Origin: Indolivaga capnocytophagoides DSM 22835
GTDB taxonomy: Bacteria; Bacteroidota; Bacteroidia; Bacteroidales; Dysgonomonadaceae
Length of the DNA: 64,000 nt
NCBI RefSeq assembly: GCF_000426485.1
Contig: NZ_AUFL01000008.1
Span: forward strand, 124,001 to 188,000
Direction of reading: 5' to 3'
Made by a program: the position numbers and the translations under genes. Positions 20,270-29,898 of this stretch are shown here, piece by piece (the first letter of the stretch is position 1; every line of letters starts with the position of its first letter). A model generated the notes under the pieces. That model saw only the letters and a program-made list of their open reading frames with translations. It did no database searches and had not been told where the DNA came from.

Positions 20270-23200
20270 ATGTATACAAGTATATATAACATAATAAGCA
20301 AATTGCCCCAAAAAGGAAAATATTTGTTGGTTGGAGTTCTGATGTTAGCTTGCTCCAATATCTGGGCTCAGGAGGCCGGAGTGCTTAAAGGGCGCATTCT
20401 GGATGCCGAAGGTAAGCCTATTGCCGGAGCTGTCGTGAATGTTGCTGAACAGAGCCGTATTGTTCTTTCGGATGAAAACGGATTCTTCTTTCTGAAAAAT
20501 GTAAAAGCCGATGATGAATTATGTGTCAGTTGTATCGGTTATAAAAATGCCACAGGGATAGCCGAGTTTGATAGCGATTTTACAATCACAATGGAGGCCG
20601 ATCTGGACGAATATCTGCATACTATGCCTGTACCTTTTGGTCGTAAACCCCGAAAGTTTATGACTGAGTCCACCTCTGTAGTAACAGGGCAGGAGCTTCA
20701 GAAACACCCGATTACTGTACTGCAAAATGCTTTGACCTCCACCGTGACCGGAGTTGAAACATACGAATGGTCGAGCGAACCGGGATGGACGGAAACAGCT
20801 ATGTATATAAGAGGATTGCGCACCATGAATAAGAATGCCCGCAGCCCGCTTATTATAGTGGATAATGTCGAAAGAGACCTTTCTTTTCTTGATGCATTCC
20901 CTATAGAAAGCATTACCATACTGAAAGATGCTGCAGCGACTGCTATTTATGGTATGCGTGGAGCCAACGGCGTTATTCTGGTAACTACCAAGCGTGGTGA
21001 GGCTGGAAAAACAAAGATAGACTTTACTCAGGAGGTCGGTTTCCAGATGTTAAGCAATAAAATGGAAACACAGAATTCTTATAATATGGCATTGACCCGT
21101 AATCAGGTTAGATACTTGGATGGGTTAGAACCGATGTATACTGATAAACAGATTGAAATGTACCGGAGAGTGTCTTCTGGTGAAAAACTGACGGGTATCG
21201 ATCAGTATAAATATTTTAATACAAACTGGTTTGACGAATTATATCGGGAAACAGCTCCTTTGTATAAAACCAATATGCAGATTAGTGGGGGAAATGCTCG
21301 TGCTAAGTATTATGTATCGTTTTCTTATCTGAGGCAAGAAGGCATGTGGAATGATAAATGGACAGAGTACAACGATGGTTACAGTACCCAACATGCTTTG
21401 AATCGTTACAATCTTCGTTCGAATCTGGATATAGATGTTAATAAGTACCTTAATGTGTCATTAGATTTGGGTGGACGTATTGATAATATAACTCAGCCGA
21501 CTACCGGTGTATTCAGCTTAGTTACTTTTGGAGCAGTAGAAGCAAACCCAATGGAACCCGTTTATACTCCGGGAGGGCAGATATACTCCTCGAATACAGC
21601 AAACAATCCGGCACGTTTGCTTGCCTCGTCGGGACAGGAAAAGAATCGTCGACGCAATTTATATTCGACAGTCAATATTACAGGAGACTTAGGAGCATTA
21701 GTCCCTGGTATTAAGGTAAATGCTATGGTTAGTTTCGACTCTTATGATGTATTCGAATCCACACAAACCAATAGTATTAACTCTTATTCCTATGATTATG
21801 CTAATGCTGATGTGACCGATCCCTCAGGATTTACCTTGACACGTATGACTTCATTTTCAGCATTGTCCGATCCTTCTGCTGTGGAACGCAGTAATTATTA
21901 TAATGTCAATTTCAATACTGGATTATCGTACGATCATACATTCGGAAAAAATAGTATAAGTGCCCGTGCTTTTTTTCGTACATATCAGAACACAGTCAAT
22001 CTGATAGAGAACTCAGATTATACAGGTCAGTCGTCTAACCGCTATATGTCGTATAATGGACAAGGTACTTACATTTATGATAATAAGTATATATTTTCGG
22101 GCAATATATCCCGTATGGGATGCGACAATTTTGCACCTGATGGTCGTTGGGGAACTTTCTGGGGAACATCTGTGGGTTGGGTTGCATCTGAAGAATCCTG
22201 GTTGAAGAATAAAAATATAAGCTTGCTCAAACTTAGAGCATCCTATGGCAATTCTGGACAATCTACCACAGGTGCTAATCGATATCCGTATCAGAATACA
22301 TACAGTTCGGGAACAGGATATAGCTTTGGTACTTCAAATTCGAGTATCAGCGGCGTATATGAAAGTTTAGCCGGTAGTTATAATAATAAATGGGAAATCT
22401 CGGATATGTTGAATTTGGGATTGGATTTTGATTTTTGGAATAAGAAACTTTACGGATCATTCGATGCATTTAAAGAATGGCGGTCAAATATTCTGGTAGA
22501 TCGTTCTACTATTCCGAGTTTAGTAGGGGTTTCGGTTGCTCAGGATTCTTATGGAAAGGTAGAATCCAAAGGTTTTGAGTTGACTTTAGGACATCATGGC
22601 AATATCGGTAAATTCAATTATTTTGTAGAGGGCATGCTTACCTACAACACAAATAAAATAACAGAGATGGACGAAACCGAACCCAATGTATCTTGGCAGC
22701 GTAAAACCGGAGGACGTATTCGTGATTATACTTCTGTTGCAGAACTATACGAAGGTTCATTTTCTAATGGAGTGGGAGGTTGGAACATTTATAAATTCGA
22801 TAGATGGGCAGCCGATCCTAATAGGGTTGCTACAAGCTTGCAGGATGCCATAGATCACCCTGAGAAATATCCTTACAATACTGCATCGAACGGTTCTCAA
22901 CAATTGGGTACGGCTGTCTTTAAAGATTTGAACGGTGACCGCCAGATAGATTCGAACGATATGATCCCTGACAGCTATACTATAATTCCGGATCTTATCC
23001 CTTCTGTAACTTTCGGATTTGAATATGCCGGATTTGATGCACGTGCTATCCTTACTGCTTATCTCAATCGTTCCGTATTTCTCTCTCCTTCGCTTAGTTA
23101 TTCGGGATGGAGTAATATGGGAACTCATGAGGTTACTAAGGCATGGGGATATTATAACGATGATCCTACCGACCCACGTAATATTAATGCTAAATATCCC

Positions 23201-23503
23201 CGTCCTACATACGGAGGATTCAATTCTATTGATAGTGACCGAAGTACAGGTACTTATCAGAATGATATCTGGATTGTAAACGGTGACTATCTATCGTTGA
23301 GGAATATCGAAATAGGTTACTCTCTTCCTAAGAAACTTATCGCTAAGGCTAATCTGACCAAATGCCGTTTCTACTTTAGCGGATATAACCTGTGCAACTG
23401 GAGCCATCTTCCGAAAGGACTTGATCCTGAAAAACCGATGAGTTATTGTTGGTGGTATCCTAAAACCCGCTCATTCTCATTTGGTGTAAATATCAGTTTC
23501 TAA
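20270..23503 (+). CDS. SusC-type TonB-dependent outer-membrane transporter (pair 2)
   Basis: 1077 residues. Signal peptide ending at IWAQ, CarboxypepD_reg-like domain (LKGRILDAEGKPIAGAVV), a longer linker before the plug than pair 1, plug motif ESITILKDAAATAIYGMRG, and a barrel ending FSFGVNISF. The TonB-box VVVxGYG seen in pair 1 is not obvious here; the region reads DLDEYLHTMPVPFGRKPR, suggesting a different energising contact. It starts 18 bp after SusD1, and SusD2 follows 39 bp later. Two pairs in one locus suggests two oligosaccharide types or sizes. Confidence 0.94.
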   Translation: MYTSIYNIISKLPQKGKYLLVGVLMLACSNIWAQEAGVLKGRILDAEGKPIAGAVVNVAEQSRIVLSDENGFFFLKNVKADDELCVSCIGYKNATGIAEFDSDFTITMEADLDEYLHTMPVPFGRKPRKFMTESTSVVTGQELQKHPITVLQNALTSTVTGVETYEWSSEPGWTETAMYIRGLRTMNKNARSPLIIVDNVERDLSFLDAFPIESITILKDAAATAIYGMRGANGVILVTTKRGEAGKTKIDFTQEVGFQMLSNKMETQNSYNMALTRNQVRYLDGLEPMYTDKQIEMYRRVSSGEKLTGIDQYKYFNTNWFDELYRETAPLYKTNMQISGGNARAKYYVSFSYLRQEGMWNDKWTEYNDGYSTQHALNRYNLRSNLDIDVNKYLNVSLDLGGRIDNITQPTTGVFSLVTFGAVEANPMEPVYTPGGQIYSSNTANNPARLLASSGQEKNRRRNLYSTVNITGDLGALVPGIKVNAMVSFDSYDVFESTQTNSINSYSYDYANADVTDPSGFTLTRMTSFSALSDPSAVERSNYYNVNFNTGLSYDHTFGKNSISARAFFRTYQNTVNLIENSDYTGQSSNRYMSYNGQGTYIYDNKYIFSGNISRMGCDNFAPDGRWGTFWGTSVGWVASEESWLKNKNISLLKLRASYGNSGQSTTGANRYPYQNTYSSGTGYSFGTSNSSISGVYESLAGSYNNKWEISDMLNLGLDFDFWNKKLYGSFDAFKEWRSNILVDRSTIPSLVGVSVAQDSYGKVESKGFELTLGHHGNIGKFNYFVEGMLTYNTNKITEMDETEPNVSWQRKTGGRIRDYTSVAELYEGSFSNGVGGWNIYKFDRWAADPNRVATSLQDAIDHPEKYPYNTASNGSQQLGTAVFKDLNGDRQIDSNDMIPDSYTIIPDLIPSVTFGFEYAGFDARAILTAYLNRSVFLSPSLSYSGWSNMGTHEVTKAWGYYNDDPTDPRNINAKYPRPTYGGFNSIDSDRSTGTYQNDIWIVNGDYLSLRNIEIGYSLPKKLIAKANLTKCRFYFSGYNLCNWSHLPKGLDPEKPMSYCWWYPKTRSFSFGVNISF

Positions 23504-23542
23504 TATCGAGACCTTAATTCATGAATAAACAAGGAACATAAT

Positions 23543-25336
23543 ATGAAAAAGATTGCAATATATATAGCTTCCATACTGTTGTTGGGGGCAAGTACCGGGT
23601 GTAATGATTATCTCGACAAAGAGGTCGATCTATCACTGTCAGATGAGCAGGTATTCAGCAGTTATGAAAATACACGTGGATTTCTGGCGAATGTTTATAC
23701 TTATCTTCCGGATGCTTTTGCCGGATATACTAATGGTCAGTTTTTAGCAGCATCACGTGATTGTATGACCGACAATGCGCTGTCGTTTTGGGATGTGCAT
23801 TATTATCACAGTGTGCTGACCGATAGTTATTCGGCTGCCGATCACCCCTTCTCTAAGACTTTCTGGCCAAATGATTTTAAAGCTATACGGGCAGCCAATC
23901 AGTTTATGAAAAATGCAAGACAGACGGTGGTTGGTAATGCCGAGAAAGAAGGAGATGATAATCATCTGTATGAGCGTTATGTAGCAGAAGCTCGTCTACT
24001 TCGAGCAATATTTCATTTCGATATTGCTTGCTGGTTCGGAGATGTGCCTATTATCGGCAATGATGAAAACGGTCAGCCCATTGTATTTGACCCGAGTGAT
24101 ACCGAAGGTATGAATATGGCCCGTACAAATTGTGCTGATGCCTTGAAATGGATTGCCAATGAATGTGATTCGGTCATAAATAAGCTGCCGTTTCGTTATA
24201 GCAATGAAGATGAAAATTGGGGACGGGTAAATGGAGCTACAGCTTATGCTCTTAAAGCCAGAGCCTTATTATATAGAGCTTCGGCTTTGAATAATACAAA
24301 CAATGATGTTACTTACTGGCAGGAAGCAGCAACGGCAGCACTTGCATTTATAACAAAGAACAGTAGCCAGAGTGATCCATATAAATTGTATACGACCAGT
24401 GATAATAATTCGAGTAAGAACTATTACGAGTGTTTTGTTACAACTCCGTATTATAATGATGAGTATATTCTTACCCGTTCGGTTTGGAACACATATCAGA
24501 TTGAGTTGTTTCTTGCTCCTTGCGGATTTAGTGGAACGGCTAGTTCTACAGGACGTACAAATCCGACTCAAAACCTGGTGGATAGTTATGAGACCATAAA
24601 CGGACTACCGATAGATCAGGATCCGACTTATAACGATCAGAATCCCTATGCCAACCGGGATCCCCGTTTGGAGCAGACTATCCTTCATCATGGTTCTACA
24701 TGGGGTGACCCTTTGCAGGAAGAGCAGCGTAAGGTAGATATATCTTATCCAGATGGGTTAGATTATCAGCAGCTGCATGGAGGAACATTGACCGGATATT
24801 ATACGAAGAAGTTTTTGAATAATATGTCCTTTAAGAGTCCTTCAACTTATAATCATGCCTGTCCGATATTCCGTTATGGTGAAATTCTACTTAATGCTGC
24901 CGAGGCTATCAATGAGGCATATGGTCCAGATCAGGCTTATCAGTATGTAAATCAGGTTCGTGCCCGAGTAGGGATGCCTGCTTACAAGGGAATGACTAAA
25001 GATCAGCTTCGGGAACGTATCCGTAACGAGCGTCGTATCGAATTTTGTTTTGAAGATCATAGATTCTTTGACGAGCGTCGCTGGAAATTGTTTCAGGGAC
25101 AAACTGTAAGCACTGAAAAGAGCCTGCCCCGATACAAACAGGTGTATAATATTTATGGGGTGACCATTACTCCTGATGCTTCTACAGTGTATACATACGG
25201 ATCGGCACAAAAGCACCCCACAAGGGCATTTAACAGTCCGAAGAATTATTATTTCCCTTTACCCGAAACTGAAGTTAAAAAGGCTCCGAATCTGAAACAG
25301 AATCCGGGATGGGAACTATCTACTTCAGCTGAGTAA
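23543..25336 (+). CDS. SusD/RagB surface glycan-binding lipoprotein (pair 2)
   Basis: 597 residues with lipobox STGC near residue 20. SusD features: DYLDKEVDLSLSDEQVFSSYENT at the start (residues ~22-45), YVAEARLLRAIFHFDIACWFGDVPII, FRYGEILLNAAEAINEAYG, IEFCFEDHRFFDERRW and a C-terminal KQNPGW. It is the partner of the SusC encoded 39 bp upstream. Clearly distinct from SusD1, so the two pairs are not a recent duplication. Confidence 0.95.
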   Translation: MKKIAIYIASILLLGASTGCNDYLDKEVDLSLSDEQVFSSYENTRGFLANVYTYLPDAFAGYTNGQFLAASRDCMTDNALSFWDVHYYHSVLTDSYSAADHPFSKTFWPNDFKAIRAANQFMKNARQTVVGNAEKEGDDNHLYERYVAEARLLRAIFHFDIACWFGDVPIIGNDENGQPIVFDPSDTEGMNMARTNCADALKWIANECDSVINKLPFRYSNEDENWGRVNGATAYALKARALLYRASALNNTNNDVTYWQEAATAALAFITKNSSQSDPYKLYTTSDNNSSKNYYECFVTTPYYNDEYILTRSVWNTYQIELFLAPCGFSGTASSTGRTNPTQNLVDSYETINGLPIDQDPTYNDQNPYANRDPRLEQTILHHGSTWGDPLQEEQRKVDISYPDGLDYQQLHGGTLTGYYTKKFLNNMSFKSPSTYNHACPIFRYGEILLNAAEAINEAYGPDQAYQYVNQVRARVGMPAYKGMTKDQLRERIRNERRIEFCFEDHRFFDERRWKLFQGQTVSTEKSLPRYKQVYNIYGVTITPDASTVYTYGSAQKHPTRAFNSPKNYYFPLPETEVKKAPNLKQNPGWELSTSAE

Positions 25337-25373
25337 ATAATGTCAAATGGAGAAAAATCTAAAAGGAAAATAT

Positions 25374-27257
25374 ATGAAACTCTATAAATGGTTTGGCTTG
25401 CTGATTGGCTGCATAGTTCTTTCGGCGGCATGTAGTGACGATGATAAAAATTTCGGGGAGTTAGGGGTGACTATAGAAACGCCAGTAGCTTCCGATACTA
25501 CTTCGTCTTCGATACAATTGAAGGCGACATTGGAGGTTGCAAATGATGTAGTACTATCGAAAAGGGGATTTTGTTATAGTACTAACGAAAATCCTGATAT
25601 TTACAGTGCCACAGTGGTAGCTGATGGAGATAAAATCTTTGCTGCCACTATTGATGGTCTGCTTGTGAATACCACTTATTATATCCGTGCATTCGTTGTT
25701 TTATATAATGGAGGAGTAGCTTATTCGCCTCAGATAGCAGTAGCAACGGGGCAAGGAACATTGGAAGAACAATTGGCTCAATATAAAGCACCGACTTATC
25801 TTGATAATTATGCGAGTATTTCGGCTTGGAGTATGCGCAGTCAGTGGAATTTATCTAATGTGCATGACCCTACGGTGGTATTGGCAGATGACGGATATTA
25901 CTATATGTATCAGACCGATGCTTCGTATGGAAATGCCCATACAGCCGGAGGGCATTTCCATGGGCGCAGATCGAAAGATCTTGTAAACTGGGAATATCTT
26001 GGCGGAACTATGAAATCGTTACCCAGTTGGGTTGTTCCGAAATTGAATGAAATACGAAAAGAAATGGGCTTGAGTGCTACTACCGGGGAAGGCGATTTCG
26101 GTTATTGGGCTCCGTGTGTACGTAAAGTCAAAAGCGGATTGTATCGGATGTATTATTCGATTGTGTGTCCCGGCTTATTGAATGGTGAAGGCACATGGGG
26201 TGAGCGGTCGTTTATTGGGCTCATGGAAAACTCCGATCCTTCGAATAATGACGGCTGGGTAGATAAAGGATATATAGTAACTAACGCTTCGGATAAAGGT
26301 CTCAATTTTAATATATCATCTACAGATTGGGCTAATGCTTATTATAAGTGGAATGCTATTGATCCGTCTTTTATAGTAACTCCGGCAGGAGAACATTGGC
26401 TGATCTATGGATCATGGCATAGTGGTATTGTTGCGATGCAGCTCAATTCGGATACAGGTATGCCCAAACAGACACTAAGTGTTCCATGGGCAGAGGGCAA
26501 GGCACCCGAAGAATATGGCACTCTGATATATACCCGTGGGGCTGGTAATCGCTGGCAGGCGAGTGAAGGTCCGGAGGTTGTTTACAATGTCGAGACCGGA
26601 TATTATTACCTCTTTATGGCTTACGATGCATTGGGTGTTCCTTACAATACAAGAGTAGCCCGTTCGAAAAGTATTACCGGTCCTTATCTGGGTATAGACG
26701 GAGTAAATGTTACTGGTGGAGGGGATATCCTTCCGGTAGTAACACATCCTTATAAATTTTCGGGCAGTGATGGTTGGGTAGGTATCTCGCATTGCGCTAT
26801 ATTTGATGATGGAAAAGGTAATTGGTTTTATTCATCGCAAGGAAGACTTCCCGAAAGTATTGATAATACGATCATGCTTGGGCATGTGCGAAGTATGCGT
26901 TGGACGAAAGACGGATGGCCGTTGGTTATGCCGGAGCGTTACGGAGCTGTTCCGAAAGTAGCTATAACCGAAGACGAATTGGTCGGTAATTGGGAGCATA
27001 TAGATATGTCATATAGTTATGGCAAGCAAAAAGAATCGTCTGTGATGACACTGACATCAGACCATAAAGTATCTCTTGGAACATGGAAGGATGCTTCGTG
27101 GAGCTATAATGCAGATACCCAAGTGCTGACTGTCAATGGTGTAGAGTTGTATTTACAAAGAGAAGTGGACTGGGAGGCTGTACCCCGCACTCACACCATT
27201 GTGTATGCCGGATATGGAAGTAATAATAAAACATATTGGGGAAAGAAAAGTAAATGA
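25374..27257 (+). CDS. GH43 endo-arabinanase-like lipoprotein
   Basis: 627 residues from ATG 25374, preferred over the upstream ATG 25347 because AAGGAAA lies just before it and a lipoprotein signal (LSAAC) follows directly. An N-terminal Ig/FN3-like domain (~30-125) precedes a GH43 five-bladed propeller with HDPTVV, WAPCVRKV, NAIDPSFIV and SEGPEVVYN, the last carrying the likely catalytic acid Glu. The C-terminal ~90 residues (DELVGNWEHID...) resemble the GH43 arabinanase C-terminal domain. This layout fits extracellular endo-1,5-alpha-L-arabinanase, which would feed arabino-oligosaccharides to the SusC/D pairs and then GH51. Confidence 0.9.
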   Translation: MKLYKWFGLLIGCIVLSAACSDDDKNFGELGVTIETPVASDTTSSSIQLKATLEVANDVVLSKRGFCYSTNENPDIYSATVVADGDKIFAATIDGLLVNTTYYIRAFVVLYNGGVAYSPQIAVATGQGTLEEQLAQYKAPTYLDNYASISAWSMRSQWNLSNVHDPTVVLADDGYYYMYQTDASYGNAHTAGGHFHGRRSKDLVNWEYLGGTMKSLPSWVVPKLNEIRKEMGLSATTGEGDFGYWAPCVRKVKSGLYRMYYSIVCPGLLNGEGTWGERSFIGLMENSDPSNNDGWVDKGYIVTNASDKGLNFNISSTDWANAYYKWNAIDPSFIVTPAGEHWLIYGSWHSGIVAMQLNSDTGMPKQTLSVPWAEGKAPEEYGTLIYTRGAGNRWQASEGPEVVYNVETGYYYLFMAYDALGVPYNTRVARSKSITGPYLGIDGVNVTGGGDILPVVTHPYKFSGSDGWVGISHCAIFDDGKGNWFYSSQGRLPESIDNTIMLGHVRSMRWTKDGWPLVMPERYGAVPKVAITEDELVGNWEHIDMSYSYGKQKESSVMTLTSDHKVSLGTWKDASWSYNADTQVLTVNGVELYLQREVDWEAVPRTHTIVYAGYGSNNKTYWGKKSK

Positions 27258-27296
27258 TAGTGTTAAGTATTTGATCTAAAAAAAAATGATATTTAT

Positions 27297-27330
27297 TAAA
27301 AGAGCCGACTTTAAAAAGCCGGCTCTTTTA
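27297..27330 (+). terminator. Rho-independent terminator ending the arabinan locus
   Basis: TAAAAGAGCCGACTTT pairs with AAAGCCGGCTCTTTTA around a short A-rich loop (one G-U pair), followed by CTTTTTATTT, 40 bp after the GH43 stop. Confidence 0.85.
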
Positions 27331-27351
27331 CTTTTTATTTAATGTTCTTAT

Positions 27352-27359
27352 TATATTTG
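27352..27359 (+). promoter_or_regulatory. -7 promoter element of the nitroreductase gene
   Basis: TATATTTG fits TAnnTTTG and lies 47 bp before the start codon, just after the preceding terminator. Confidence 0.5.
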
Positions 27360-27406
27360 TATGGAAACTGAAAGACTAAAAACTGCATTTAAGGGAGAAT
27401 CAGTAA

Positions 27407-28270
27407 ATGATAACCATAGATATTGAAAAAGAAAGCTGCATAAAGTGTGGTAAATGTGTAAGGGTATGCCCTGCTTATATTTTGACGCAAGAAAATCCGA
27501 AAGATGAAATCGGACGGAGAAACGTTCATACTTGTATTGCTTGCGGGCATTGTGTTGATGCTTGTCCGACAGACTCTGTCATTCATTCTGAATTTCCGGC
27601 TCAAAAAGTTCATGTCCTTAAAAGGGACATTCTGCCAGATCCCGATCAGTTAATGGAGTTGCTTAAAGCCCGTCGGTCTAACAGGGCATTTCTTTCGTCA
27701 GCAGTACCCGAAGAATATTTACGGCGGATTGTAGATGCTGCCCATCTTGCTCCTACCGCTAGCAATGGTCAGGAAGTGTGTTTTACTGTTGTGACCAATC
27801 CCGATTTACTGAAAGAAATATCGGAGATTACAATCAACACATTCGAATCTACGGTTAAAAAAATATCAAACCCTCTTATCAAGCCTATTTTAGGATTTAT
27901 ATCACCCGAGGCTAAAGGTGCTGTTCCGAAATTGAATGCTGTAATAGCGAAGCAACGCAGCGGTATAGATGCTATATTACATGATGCAAAAGCAGTTTTA
28001 TTTATTCATACTCCGGCATCTAGTAACTTTGGACGGCAGGATGCTAATCTGGCTTATCAGAATGCATCCCTTATGGCTGAAAGCTTAGGTGTATCCCAAT
28101 TTTATACAGGTTATGTTTGTATAGGAATTGATCTTGATAAGAAGAGAAAACTGAGTCAATTATTGAACATCGAGGGAAAAATACATGCAGGTATGGCTTT
28201 ATCCATGCCCGCTTTCAAATTTCAGAAATATACAGAGCGTAAAGAGGTAGACCTTACTTTTTTGTCTTGA
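27407..28270 (+). CDS. Ferredoxin-nitroreductase fusion protein
   Basis: 287 residues. Two 4Fe-4S motifs at the N-terminus (CIKCGKCVRVCP near 11-22 and CIACGHCVDACP near 44-55) precede a nitroreductase-like FMN domain from residue ~75 (LLKARRSNRAF, APTASNGQEV). Such fusions are common in anaerobes; they are assumed to reduce flavin-bound substrates with ferredoxin-level electrons, and the physiological substrate is unknown. AAGGGAGAA lies a few bases before the ATG. It stands alone between a terminator and the convergent ECF operon. Confidence 0.92.
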   Translation: MITIDIEKESCIKCGKCVRVCPAYILTQENPKDEIGRRNVHTCIACGHCVDACPTDSVIHSEFPAQKVHVLKRDILPDPDQLMELLKARRSNRAFLSSAVPEEYLRRIVDAAHLAPTASNGQEVCFTVVTNPDLLKEISEITINTFESTVKKISNPLIKPILGFISPEAKGAVPKLNAVIAKQRSGIDAILHDAKAVLFIHTPASSNFGRQDANLAYQNASLMAESLGVSQFYTGYVCIGIDLDKKRKLSQLLNIEGKIHAGMALSMPAFKFQKYTERKEVDLTFLS

Positions 28271-28299
28271 AATATAGATGCAAAGTGTAAAGATGAAGT

Positions 28300-28890
28300 T
28301 TATTCGTCTGATAAAAGTTCGTTATAGAGTTCTTTGAGTCGTATACGCAAATGTTTAGTGGCATAATGCTTACGAGACAGCAATGTATTTACTGAAACAC
28401 CGGTGGCTTCGGCAACTTCTTTAGCTGATAAACCGTCTATCTCCATAAGTTCAAAGGCTTCCTTTTGTTCTGGAGGCAATTCTGACAAGGCAAGTTCAAG
28501 CTCATCCCAGACCAAAGAACGCATGTATTCAGTTTCGGGGGATGGGGATTCTTCGTTGAATAAAAATTCAGCAAAGTCCTGTAATACTTCTTCTCCTTCA
28601 TTAGTAGAATATATTGGTAATTCTTCTTCTGTTTTTTTCTTACCTCTGTTAATTATTGTATTTCGTGTTACTTGATATAGCCATGCTGAAACCTGTTCGA
28701 TCGGATTAAGAGTTTCATCTACAGTTTTTACCAATTGAAGAAAAACATCCTGAAGGATATCTTCTGCATCGGCTTTGTTGGATACTCTTTTTCGAATAAA
28801 AGCTTTTAACTGAGGTTCGTTTTCGGAAATTAGTTGATTGATATTTTGATTATTGGTCTTTTCCTGATTCTTCATACATTGCTCTATCAA
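28300..28890 (-). CDS. ECF-type RNA polymerase sigma factor
   Basis: 196 residues from ATG 28890, or 191 from Met6 at 28875. Region 2 is visible as LKAFIRKRVSNKADAEDILQDVFLQL with AWLYQVTRNTIINRGKKK, and region 4 as LSELPPEQKEAFELMEIDGLSAKEVAEA followed by GVSVNTLLSRKHYA. The acidic linker (~95-130) is long. Its frame overlaps the end of the upstream membrane-protein gene by 26-41 bp, which suggests translational coupling and a possible anti-sigma relation with that protein. Target promoters are unknown. Confidence 0.93.
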   Translation of the reverse strand: MIEQCMKNQEKTNNQNINQLISENEPQLKAFIRKRVSNKADAEDILQDVFLQLVKTVDETLNPIEQVSAWLYQVTRNTIINRGKKKTEEELPIYSTNEGEEVLQDFAEFLFNEESPSPETEYMRSLVWDELELALSELPPEQKEAFELMEIDGLSAKEVAEATGVSVNTLLSRKHYATKHLRIRLKELYNELLSDE

Positions 28891-29197
28891 AAAATTGCCT
28901 GTTCATCATGCCGAAACGTCTTCTTTTTTCTACAAACTCTTTTCGCTGTTCGGGAGTCATTTGTCTCCAGCGTTTGTGAATAGGATTCTCTCTGTGATGA
29001 AAAAAGCCACCTCTACCTCCAAATCCTCCGAAAAGGATACGTGAAAGAACCCATAAGCCTAAAGCTTGCCAATAATTAATGACTGTCAATCCGAATATAG
29101 AAGGTATCAGCGAATTCCACAGCAGCATAACTACCAGTCCGGCAATTCCTAAAATTAATATTCCTCCTAATGAAAATTTAAGAAATCTAGCTTTCAT
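28850..29197 (-). CDS. Small membrane protein co-encoded with the ECF sigma factor
   Basis: 115 residues. One strongly hydrophobic segment (~8-31) and a second weaker one (~42-58), then a glycine-rich FGGFGGRGGFFHHRE stretch and a basic tail with RWRQMTPEQRKEFVEKRRRFG. MTPEQ resembles the LTPEQ motif of Spy/CpxP/CnrX-type periplasmic sensors, but the family is not certain. Its stop lies inside the sigma-factor gene. A sensor or anti-sigma function is an inference from this linkage. Confidence 0.65.
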   Translation of the reverse strand: MKARFLKFSLGGILILGIAGLVVMLLWNSLIPSIFGLTVINYWQALGLWVLSRILFGGFGGRGGFFHHRENPIHKRWRQMTPEQRKEFVEKRRRFGMMNRQFFDRAMYEESGKDQ

Positions 29198-29313
29198 ATT
29201 ATAAATAATGAAAAGTATTTAATGATTATATATAGTAAATGAGTGTAAGATGTATATTAACTTATTTACTGATAGATAAATAGGTGATCGACCTTGTTTT
29301 ATTGAGTTGATAG

Positions 29314-29350
29314 AAAATCGGAAGGCTAATTTAACTAACCTTCCGATTTT
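29314..29350 (-). terminator. Terminator between the His-rich protein gene and the ECF operon
   Basis: AAAATCGGAAGG (29314-29325) and CCTTCCGATTTT (29339-29350) form a perfect 12-bp stem with U-rich sequence on both sides, just after the stop at 29362 on the minus strand. Confidence 0.75.
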
Positions 29351-29361
29351 TTTATTTGTTG

Positions 29362-29736
29362 TTATTCAGCTGATTCATTTTGGAAGTGTCCTCTTCCGTG
29401 AAATCCGAAACCCGATTCGAATCCATGATGGAAAAAGTGTTCCTTCATCATTGCATGCCGTTTTTCGAATTTACTTTTCAGGTCTTCAACAAATTTTGCT
29501 TTTTCTTCAGGTGTTTTGCTCATCCATTCTTCGCAATGAGCATCAATATGTTCAACCGAAAAAGGATTTCTGTCGCAATCTTTACCTTCTTTGAATGCAG
29601 TGATCCGTTTATTGACCATTTCTAGTTTTTCATTGTCCGGCATTTTTTCCCATTCTTCAATAAGTTTTTTTCTGTCATCAGCATCAAAATGTTTGTTTCC
29701 GAAGAAACCTTTTCCAAAAAAATCTTTGGTTATCAT
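29362..29736 (-). CDS. His- and Glu-rich small protein with TPEE motif, unknown function
   Basis: 124 residues, hydrophilic, charged, no signal peptide or membrane segment. It contains two related helical motifs, EEWEKMPDNEKLEMVNKRI (~27-45) and CEEWMSKTPEEKAKFVEDL (~68-86), then a tail rich in His, Phe and Gly (HFFHHGFESGFGFHGRGHF). The second motif resembles RWRQMTPEQRKEFVEKRR in the membrane protein of the adjacent ECF operon, so both may respond to or act on the same thing, perhaps a metal given the histidines. I do not recognise the family. Its promoter region overlaps the 136-bp repeat. Confidence 0.7.
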   Translation of the reverse strand: MITKDFFGKGFFGNKHFDADDRKKLIEEWEKMPDNEKLEMVNKRITAFKEGKDCDRNPFSVEHIDAHCEEWMSKTPEEKAKFVEDLKSKFEKRHAMMKEHFFHHGFESGFGFHGRGHFQNESAE

Positions 29737-29762
29737 ATTATTATAAGTTTAAATGTTTTTAT

Positions 29763-29898
29763 TAAATAATTATCAGAGTGCACTCTCTATTAATGCAGAC
29801 AACCGAGACTTAAAAATATTTTACGTGTGATCAAAAAAAATATATTTTAACGATTAATAAGATCTTCTTTCTGACCCGAAATACCATGAAATTGGCAT
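29763..29898 (+). repeat. Dispersed 136-bp repeat, copy A
   Basis: It matches 62641-62776 in the same orientation over 136 bp with 8 mismatches and no gaps (94%). Outside these limits similarity stops. It contains the perfect palindrome GAGTGCACTC and near its right end an AAATACCA arm whose partner is degraded in this copy. It carries no ORF of its own; a degraded mobile element or a duplicated regulatory segment are both possible. Confidence 0.9.
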
